This document shows, one piece after another, positions 36,953 to 43,054 of a DNA stretch of 64,000 nucleotides. The DNA is taken from contig MGWS01000033.1 of assembly GCA_001801105.1 (NCBI GenBank), forward strand, positions 154,934 through 218,933, read 5' to 3'. The first letter of the stretch is position 1. Each line of letters begins with the position of its first letter. The position numbers and the translations under genes were made by a program. The notes under the pieces were generated by a model. That model did no database searches and was not told where the DNA came from. It saw nothing but the letters and a program-made list of their open reading frames with translations. The stretch comes from Gallionellales bacterium GWA2_60_18. GTDB lineage: Bacteria; Pseudomonadota; Gammaproteobacteria; Burkholderiales; Gallionellaceae.

Positions 36953-37462
36953 TCATTTGGTTTGGGTCAGGAAGTCCGCGATGGCGGAGACGTCTTCCAG
37001 CCCGAAGTGCGGCAGCTCGGGATAGACCTCGTCCATGTCGGTGACGAGGGCAATCATGCTGTCCTCGATCATGCAGCGCGGTTTCTTGCCGCACTCGCGG
37101 CGCAGCACCTCGAGCTTGAATGTGGAACATTGCGAGAAGCCTTCCGCCAGCACGATGTCGGCTTCGCCCAGAAAACGCTGCGCCAATTGTTCCGGCTCGC
37201 GTCCTTCCGTTGCATCGGCAACCACTTGCAATTGATTGGTAGTGACCAGCATGCTCATCACTGCGCCCGCTGCCTTGTAGCGATAACTATCTTTGCCCGG
37301 CGTATCCAGATCTACCTTGTGATGGGCATGCTTGATGGTGGCGACACGCAAACCCCGGCCGCTCAACTCGCCCACCAGCTTCTCCACCAGCGTGGTCTTG
37401 CCCGAACCGGAGTGCCCGACGATGCTGAACACCGGCGGCTTCATGGCTTGCAGCTTCCTCAT
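36953..37462 (-). CDS. mobB: Molybdopterin-guanine dinucleotide biosynthesis adaptor MobB
   Basis: A 169-residue P-loop GTPase: FSIVGHSGSGKTTLVEKLVGEL (Walker A) and the RVATIKHAHHKVDLDTPGKDSYRYKAAGA segment typical of MobB. It assists MobA and possibly hands cofactor to target enzymes. It overlaps moaE by 4 bp and precedes mobA. Confidence 0.94.
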   Translation of the reverse strand: MRKLQAMKPPVFSIVGHSGSGKTTLVEKLVGELSGRGLRVATIKHAHHKVDLDTPGKDSYRYKAAGAVMSMLVTTNQLQVVADATEGREPEQLAQRFLGEADIVLAEGFSQCSTFKLEVLRRECGKKPRCMIEDSMIALVTDMDEVYPELPHFGLEDVSAIADFLTQTK

Positions 37463-37884
37463 GGATGCGGTGTCACCCAGGAATCACCCTGCGGGGTGAT
37501 CTCTTTTTTCCAGATCGGCACGCGCTGTTTCAGCTCGTCGATCATCCAGCGGCACGCTTCCAGCGCGGCAACGCGATGCTCGGCACCCGCCGCGATGAAC
37601 ACGATGTTGTCGCCGCCCCTGACCGTGCCGATACGGTGCACGATGCGCGCATCCAGCAGGCCGTATTTCTCGATGGCATCGCTGCGCAGTTTCTGCATCT
37701 CGGACAGCGCCATGCTGCCGTAGGCATCGAAGCTGATCTCCTCGACATCGCGGCCTTCCGAAAAATCGCGCGCGCAACCGAGGAACGTGCCGATGCCGCC
37801 CATGCGCTTCGAGCTGCCCTTGAGCGCGTCGATCTCTTCGTCCTGGGAAAAATCTTCGGTCTGGATTCTGACTGCTTCTTTCAT
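37459..37884 (-). CDS. moaE: Molybdopterin synthase catalytic subunit
   Basis: A 141-residue subunit that, with MoaD, adds the dithiolene sulfurs to cyclic pyranopterin. IGTFLGCARDFSEG, YGSMALSEMQKL, HRIGTVRGGDNIVFIAAGAEHR and the catalytic-lysine region VPIWKKEIT are all present. It lies downstream of moaD, separated by a REP element. Confidence 0.95.
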   Translation of the reverse strand: MKEAVRIQTEDFSQDEEIDALKGSSKRMGGIGTFLGCARDFSEGRDVEEISFDAYGSMALSEMQKLRSDAIEKYGLLDARIVHRIGTVRGGDNIVFIAAGAEHRVAALEACRWMIDELKQRVPIWKKEITPQGDSWVTPHP

Positions 37885-37922
37885 TTGCGTACCCCTGATA
37901 GCAATACCATAGCCAATCCGGT

Positions 37923-37972
37923 GTAGGAGCGCCGTAAGGCGCGAAGCCTTTCGCGGCTTCCGCCGCTCCTAC
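37923..37972. repeat. REP-like element between moaD and moaE
   Basis: GTAGGAGCGCCGTAAGGCGC ... CGGCTTCCGCCGCTCCTAC, same family as 8923 and 52252. It starts four bases beyond the moaD stop. Confidence 0.9.
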
Positions 37973-37976
37973 GCAA

Positions 37977-38212
37977 TCAACCTCCGGAGAACTTGGCCAT
38001 GAAGGCCACTTCGCTGTTGTCCGCCAACTGTAGTGTCATGTCGCGCGCATGCTCGCCGTTGACCGCCATCATGGTCGCCAGACGCATCGCTTCTGGATGC
38101 TGTGCCGCCAGCGTGTCGCGCAGCCCGCCCAGTGTCAGGCCGGGCTGGAAAGCGGCACTGGTTTCGCGCTCGCCCGTTGCGGCCGCGATCGGACCGAAGA
38201 ACAGCACCTTGA

Positions 38213-38216
<4 letters not shown>
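37977..38216 (-). CDS. moaD: Molybdopterin synthase sulfur carrier subunit
   Basis: A 79-residue beta-grasp protein: [18 protein letters not shown] at the start and the C-terminal AFMAKFSGG, whose last Gly is adenylated and thiocarboxylated. An E1 enzyme for this step may be the MoeB/ThiF-type protein at 47686. The ATG at 38216 overlaps the moaC stop by 4 bp. Confidence 0.94.
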
Positions 38217-38734
<518 letters not shown>

Positions 38735-38743
38735 TCGGGAATT

Positions 38744-39145
38744 CTAATTCAAAACCGGCCTGGCCACGATGAAACGGTGCAGTTCGTCAACCTCTTTCAG
38801 CGCTTCCTCGAGCGGCATGCCCTGCTCTTCGACCCGATCCATGATCAGTTTTTGCAAGATGGCGCCGAGCATTGTGATGTTGGGCTCAAGATGCTCCCTG
38901 ATGGAACCGAGGAAAGCCGGAAAGAACGAGTCCTGGTCCAGCGCGTTCAGGAACTCGTCGTAATCGTTGCCGGTAGCGACCCAGTAGCACAGGTCATACA
39001 TGACGTTGAACACCTTCTCCGGAACCATGCTCTCCATGTTGCTCATATTGAGATTGACCTCTGCCAGCATGTCCGCGCGGAACTGCTCCAAGCCGTAATC
39101 AACTTCGCCCCGAACTATTTCGTCGGGTGTAAATTCCCATTCCAT
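38744..39145 (-). CDS. Uncharacterised 133-residue protein of the molybdoenzyme cluster
   Basis: A soluble, acidic, mostly helical protein (MEWEFTPDEIVRGEVDYGLEQF at the start) with no signal peptide or metal motif. GGGGAGGGC precedes the ATG at 39145. I do not recognise the family. Its position between the poly-ferredoxin and moaC, with gaps of 27 and 9 bp, suggests a role in maturation of or electron transfer to the molybdoenzyme. The helical, acidic character recalls small redox-enzyme chaperones, but this is only a guess. Confidence 0.7.
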   Translation of the reverse strand: MEWEFTPDEIVRGEVDYGLEQFRADMLAEVNLNMSNMESMVPEKVFNVMYDLCYWVATGNDYDEFLNALDQDSFFPAFLGSIREHLEPNITMLGAILQKLIMDRVEEQGMPLEEALKEVDELHRFIVARPVLN

Positions 39146-39172
39146 CGCCTGCCCTCCCCTTGCAAATCAAAA

Positions 39173-40270
39173 CTAGCCAAAAATCTGCCCGAAATCCTCA
39201 TCGTCCGTAACGCAGGTCTGGCAAACGGTCGCATCACCTTCCGTGGCGAACAATCGGTCGCAAGATGTGCAGCGCTTACGCGGCACGGTACGCAGCAAGC
39301 GCCCCTTCTGTTTGCTGACCACCACGCTGTCGGCATCGCGCTGGCGCAACACCTTGGGCTGGCACACCTCCACACAGGCATCGCACGCCACGCAGCGCTC
39401 GGTCAGCAACACCAGCCGCCATGCGTTATTGTCTTCCAGCAACTGCATCGCGCCGGTCGGACATACCCGCACACAGGCTTCGCAGTTGGTGCAACCCTGC
39501 GCGACCACCCAGTTCTCCGCCGGGATGGCCGGATGGCGCGCCACCCGCACCGGCTCCTCGACCGGCGCGTCATACAAGCCGTTGAGCAGCGCCTTGCGTT
39601 CCGGCAGGAACGGCGGCGCCGCGCGGATCGCCTTGAGCGGCGGCGGGGGCGGCGCTTCCATCGCCTCGTTCACCGCCTCGACACCGTGGCTGACCATGCG
39701 CCGGAACAAGTGCCGGCGCGCAGCCGCATGCTCGTCGCTACCCTTGTCAGGCTTGGCCGATTCCGCTTCCTGCACGGCGATCGCCGCCCATTCGGCCTCG
39801 TCACCACGTTCAACGCCGCACAGGATGTCGCGCGCGGCAAGATTCATCTCGATCAGTTCCGGACCGCGCGCGGCATGCGCGCATTCGGCGCAATGCCAGC
39901 TTCCGGCTAGCTGCAGCGCGATGCCGCGCCGCGCAAAATCCGCCAGCACCAGCGCGTTGACCGCGCCCAGGCAGGGTACGATGGCATCGCCCTTGGCCGC
40001 GGACGGCGCACAGGCGATGGTCATCTGTTTCTTGTCAGCCGCGATCTTCAGCAGGCTGTCGGAGAAGACGCTCTTCTCGGTCAGCGCATCGGTCGGGCAG
40101 ACCGCCACGCACAGCGCGCAGCTCTGGCAATGGTCAGCCAGCACTTCCACACCGGCATCGAACAAGCGTATCGCCTCATGCGGGCAGGCTTCCGCGCAGT
40201 GATTGCATTCGCTGTAGGCATAGCGGTAGCGGACACAGCGGTTCGCGCGGAAGTTGGGGACTGCCAGCAT
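39173..40270 (-). CDS. Poly-ferredoxin with several 4Fe-4S motifs
   Basis: A 365-residue cytoplasmic iron-sulfur protein. An N-terminal pair of clusters (CNHCAEACPHEA, then CQSCALCVAVCP), a middle domain without clusters containing CHCAECAH-like cysteines (WHCAECAHAARGPEL), a Pro-rich linker (MEAPPPPPLKA), a second pair (CTNCEACVRVCP, CVACDACVEVCQ) and a C-terminal zinc-ribbon-like CTSC...CQTC. The layout resembles ferredoxins linked to DMSO-reductase-type operons. It is probably an electron carrier or an Fe-S maturation factor for the molybdoenzyme. It follows the rhodanese-like gene by 2 bp. Confidence 0.82.
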   Translation of the reverse strand: MLAVPNFRANRCVRYRYAYSECNHCAEACPHEAIRLFDAGVEVLADHCQSCALCVAVCPTDALTEKSVFSDSLLKIAADKKQMTIACAPSAAKGDAIVPCLGAVNALVLADFARRGIALQLAGSWHCAECAHAARGPELIEMNLAARDILCGVERGDEAEWAAIAVQEAESAKPDKGSDEHAAARRHLFRRMVSHGVEAVNEAMEAPPPPPLKAIRAAPPFLPERKALLNGLYDAPVEEPVRVARHPAIPAENWVVAQGCTNCEACVRVCPTGAMQLLEDNNAWRLVLLTERCVACDACVEVCQPKVLRQRDADSVVVSKQKGRLLRTVPRKRCTSCDRLFATEGDATVCQTCVTDDEDFGQIFG

Positions 40271-40272
40271 GA

Positions 40273-40785
40273 TTATTTCTTGTCTGCTTTCTGCTCGACC
40301 GCACCGGATTTATTGCCATGCTTGGCTTCAATCTCCAGCGATGGCTTCCCTATTTCGCAGGTACCTTTGGGTACCACGAAATCGGTCTTGACCTGCTTCA
40401 CGGATTTCGACTGCACCCGCTTCCATGCGTCGGCACCGCCCTTGACTGCAAACACGCTGCGCTCGCTGCTGGCGGGAATGGATTGTGCGATCTCCAGCGC
40501 CGCCGCATCACTGTCCGCCACAACGAACACCAGACCCTTGTTGACCGGCATGAGCTTTTCGTACTTGGTCGAGAAGGCAAGCGGCGCCGTTTGCCGCGCC
40601 GCCACGCCGCGCGCGTCCAGCAGTTGATAGGTCGGCTCCTTGGTGACCTTGGCCGCCACGTCCTCTTCGCCCAGCAGCAGTTCACCCGCCGAGGCCAGCA
40701 TAGGCAACAGCAACAGGGCCGCACCGAGATTGCGCAACATGCGTTTCAGGATGGATGCGTTCGTACCGGACTTGATATATGCCAT
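40273..40785 (-). CDS. Exported rhodanese-like protein lacking the active-site Cys
   Basis: A 170-residue protein: signal peptide at about 16-33 (MLRNLGAALLLLPMLASA), then a degenerate rhodanese fold (YQLLDARGVAARQ ... GLVFVVADSDAAALEIAQSI ... VFAVKGGADAWK). Where the family has a Cys-containing CxxGxR loop, this one has VVADSDAA, so it cannot be a sulfurtransferase. The single Cys lies near the end (PKGTCEIGKP). It is the first gene of a unit with the poly-ferredoxin, behind a CRP-type site. Its role is unknown; it may bind a substrate or partner in the periplasm. Confidence 0.7.
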   Translation of the reverse strand: MAYIKSGTNASILKRMLRNLGAALLLLPMLASAGELLLGEEDVAAKVTKEPTYQLLDARGVAARQTAPLAFSTKYEKLMPVNKGLVFVVADSDAAALEIAQSIPASSERSVFAVKGGADAWKRVQSKSVKQVKTDFVVPKGTCEIGKPSLEIEAKHGNKSGAVEQKADKK

Positions 40786-40877
40786 GATTTTCTCCGTATG
40801 ATTGATAAAGGCTGTGCAAGTTGACTATCGTCAGACAATGCAACTCAGAAAAGTTTAACTCCCTGCACAATCCCTTC

Positions 40878-40893
40878 CGTGACCTAAATCACA
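40878..40893 (-). promoter_or_regulatory. CRP/FNR-type operator candidate
   Basis: TGTGA-TTTAGG-TCACG on the minus strand, nearly the CRP consensus TGTGA-N6-TCACA, about 95-110 bp before the start of the rhodanese-like/poly-ferredoxin unit. It may bind a CRP/Vfr-like or FNR/Dnr-like protein; the half sites fit CRP better than FNR. Confidence 0.5.
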
Positions 40894-40911
40894 CAAGAAC
40901 ACTACTGATGA

Positions 40912-40937
40912 ATCCGGGGATCGCATTACCCCCGGAT
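40912..40937 (-). terminator. Hairpin after the HisA-like gene
   Basis: ATCCGGGG and CCCCGGAT arms around ten bases, immediately after the stop codon of the 250-residue gene. No T-run follows, so it may stabilise the 3' end or weakly terminate. Confidence 0.4.
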
Positions 40938-41689
40938 CAGGCCTGCACGGCTGATTCGCCGCCGTTCCCGGCGGCGTCCGCTTCCGTATCCGCCGCGACA
41001 TCCTCTTCCTCGCCCTCGACCATGACCATCGCGGATGCGCAGATACGCGCCATCTCAGCCTCGTCGCGCGCATTCGGCGAGGGCAACACCAGCTGCCGCA
41101 CTTGTCCCCATTTCACCCAAGGTTCAAGGTCCGCATCAGGCTCGACCCGCGGCGAGAACCAGAGCTTGTCGCCGTGATCCAGTATCAGCGTGGCGCAGAT
41201 ATTCATATCCTTGTCTTCCATATCGATGCTGACCAACGCCATGGAGACCCCCATAGCCAGCACCTGCCCGATCCACCATTCCACACGGTTATCCGCACTC
41301 GAACCGTCGGTCTTCAACATTTCCCAGCCGGCGACAGCGACCGTTGGAAACATGCATTTGAAGCCCGCATTCGGCGCTTCATCAGCCATCGTCCATCTGA
41401 TGTTCACCCTGGCAGCGCGCATCCAGATGCCGATGCGCTCGCTGCCGTGCTGCTCCACCAAGCGCTTGACTGCCGCGCTGTCCAGCGCGATATCTCCCAA
41501 CAACACCCGCTCGGCACCGCGCGCCAGCAGTTCGGCGACACGCGCCTCGTCGCCCGCGCCCATCGCCACATTGAGCTGCGCCAGCGATTCCGGCAGATCG
41601 GGGGCATCCTCGACAAAGCACACGCCCGCGACGGGCAATTCTTCCACTCTTGCCCAGCGGGCAAGCTTCATCGTCGATACTTGCTTCAT
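40937..41689 (-). CDS. HisA-like barrel protein, probably catalytically inactive
   Basis: A 250-residue soluble protein not assigned to a named family. The segment VAELLARGAERVLLGDIALDSAAVKRLVEQHGSERIGIW follows the HisA pattern (strand 4 to strand 5), and GWEMLKTDG ... WWIGQVLAMGVSMALVSIDMEDKD resembles the following HisA half. The catalytic Asp expected after strand 5 (GLDAR in HisA) is replaced (GIWMRA). The acidic tail (EGEEEDVAADTEADAAG) is unusual. Its place between the TorD-like chaperone and the electron carriers suggests a role in the molybdoenzyme system. An alternative start is at 41671. Confidence 0.6.
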   Translation of the reverse strand: MKQVSTMKLARWARVEELPVAGVCFVEDAPDLPESLAQLNVAMGAGDEARVAELLARGAERVLLGDIALDSAAVKRLVEQHGSERIGIWMRAARVNIRWTMADEAPNAGFKCMFPTVAVAGWEMLKTDGSSADNRVEWWIGQVLAMGVSMALVSIDMEDKDMNICATLILDHGDKLWFSPRVEPDADLEPWVKWGQVRQLVLPSPNARDEAEMARICASAMVMVEGEEEDVAADTEADAAGNGGESAVQA

Positions 41690-41695
41690 GGGGGG

Positions 41696-42091
41696 TTAAC
41701 CTCGATCGAACACCAGCTTGTTATACACGAAAGGCTGGAACGGACAGGGAGCGTCCGCGCCCAGCAATGCGATGGCGGGGCGCAGAGTATGCAGGGTTTC
41801 CAGCACCGGCTCAACCCTGATGCCGAGATGGCTGGGGTTATATAGCGGCAGCACCATCAGCGCATCGTCGATGAACAAGCGCGCGCTCTCCTGATTGCCG
41901 TCCTGGGTGAAATAAAACGCCAGCGCCGCGTACGCCAAACCCTGCATGAAGCGCGCATCCGGATCCTTGTCGCCCGCCGGGCTGGTCTTGACGATCTGCC
42001 CCCAGCGGTCGTTGAGCCAGTCGTGAACCGCGCCGAAGTCGTTTTCGTTCCACAGATGATCGAGTTCGTCCCAGTCCCACAGATAATGCAT
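41696..42091 (-). CDS. Uncharacterised 131-residue protein of the molybdoenzyme cluster
   Basis: A soluble protein starting MHYLWDWDELDHLWNENDFGAVHDWLND, rich in Trp and acidic residues, with a helical repeat-like middle (RFMQGLAYAALAFYFTQDGNQESARLFIDDALMVLP) that could be a TPR-type helical pair. AGGAAC precedes the ATG. It lies 1 bp after the TorD-like gene and 6 bp before the HisA-like gene. The family is not recognised; a chaperone or assembly role is guessed from context. Confidence 0.65.
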   Translation of the reverse strand: MHYLWDWDELDHLWNENDFGAVHDWLNDRWGQIVKTSPAGDKDPDARFMQGLAYAALAFYFTQDGNQESARLFIDDALMVLPLYNPSHLGIRVEPVLETLHTLRPAIALLGADAPCPFQPFVYNKLVFDRG

Positions 42092-42092
42092 A

Positions 42093-42932
42093 TTACTTGT
42101 TCCTCTGCAGGCGTTTTTCGATCATCGAAACATCGATGGTCTGCTCCTCGGCAACCATATCCGGGGTCCTGCCCTTTTCGCAGGCGCTACAGACCGGCTC
42201 GCTGGGGTCGTATTCATATTCGACATCAGCCATCGGCACTTTCGCCCTGCCCTGATCGAGGTCGTCCACCTTCACACCCAGCAGATTGAGCTCCCACTCG
42301 GCAAAACCGCCCAACAGCTTTGCGATCTCGCGGTAGAAGGAATATTCGGTCGCGCGTTCCAGCAGCGTGGAATAGCCGCGCACCCACTTGCCCAGATGCA
42401 GCGCCCAGACACGCTTGATGGTCTTGATAACGTTCTCGTACTCGTCCTGCTTGCCGGCCGCCAGCGCATCGGCAGCACGATCCAGCATCTCCGCCACGAA
42501 CATCAGCTGCACGCCAAGCTGGTCGTCGAACACGACGAAACGTCCGCCCTTTACTTCGAATCCCGCCTTCTGGTAGATCTCGCGCATCTCGAAGAAAGGC
42601 TGCTGCTGGAAACGCCCGGTCAGCCGGATCGATTCGACAGCCGGGCAGCCGCCCGTCACCACGAACAGCACCGCATATTCGTTGGCCAGTTCATCCTGCA
42701 ACTGTTCTACCGGCACATCGGTGAAATCCGGGCCGAACGCCACGCCCAGATCTTTCAACGAAGCCATGACTTCCGGCGAGCGAAGCGCGTTCAGGTACGC
42801 CACCGTCGGTTCCTCCAGAAACGCTCCGCTCAGGACACGGTAGATATTGGCTCTGGCCCTGCATTCGGCAACCAGCTCCTCACCGGAAAGTTCTGTCGTC
42901 ATGTTTTCAACGTCTTGTATTGCACTTGTCAT
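42093..42932 (-). CDS. TorD/DmsD-like molybdoenzyme chaperone
   Basis: A 279-residue all-helical protein: LVAECRARANIYRVLSGAFLEEP at the N-terminus and the family core LQDELANEYAVLFV ... ESIRLTGRFQQQPFFEMREIYQKAG. It is longer than standard TorD (about 200) because of a C-terminal tail with a CxxC pair (PVCSACEKGRTPD). It should hold the catalytic subunit (43055) while cofactor is loaded and guard its Tat signal. It is separated from that gene by a terminator-like hairpin, so it may be expressed at a lower level. Confidence 0.85.
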   Translation of the reverse strand: MTSAIQDVENMTTELSGEELVAECRARANIYRVLSGAFLEEPTVAYLNALRSPEVMASLKDLGVAFGPDFTDVPVEQLQDELANEYAVLFVVTGGCPAVESIRLTGRFQQQPFFEMREIYQKAGFEVKGGRFVVFDDQLGVQLMFVAEMLDRAADALAAGKQDEYENVIKTIKRVWALHLGKWVRGYSTLLERATEYSFYREIAKLLGGFAEWELNLLGVKVDDLDQGRAKVPMADVEYEYDPSEPVCSACEKGRTPDMVAEEQTIDVSMIEKRLQRNK

Positions 42933-42951
42933 TTTCGTTCCCCAGATAAAA

Positions 42952-42983
42952 ACAGCCCGGCGAGGAGTACCCTGCCGGGCTGT
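42952..42983 (-). terminator. Rho-independent terminator after the catalytic subunit gene
   Basis: ACAGCCCGGC and GCCGGGCTGT arms around 12 bases, followed on the minus strand by TTTTTATC. It lies 72 bp after the molybdoenzyme gene and just before the TorD-like gene, so it can reduce read-through to the chaperone and downstream genes. Confidence 0.8.
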
Positions 42984-43054
42984 AAACTACTCAACGTCAC
43001 ATGGTATTCCAACCCGCCCGGATGAGCAACCGCACATCCGGGCGAAGGGGAATA

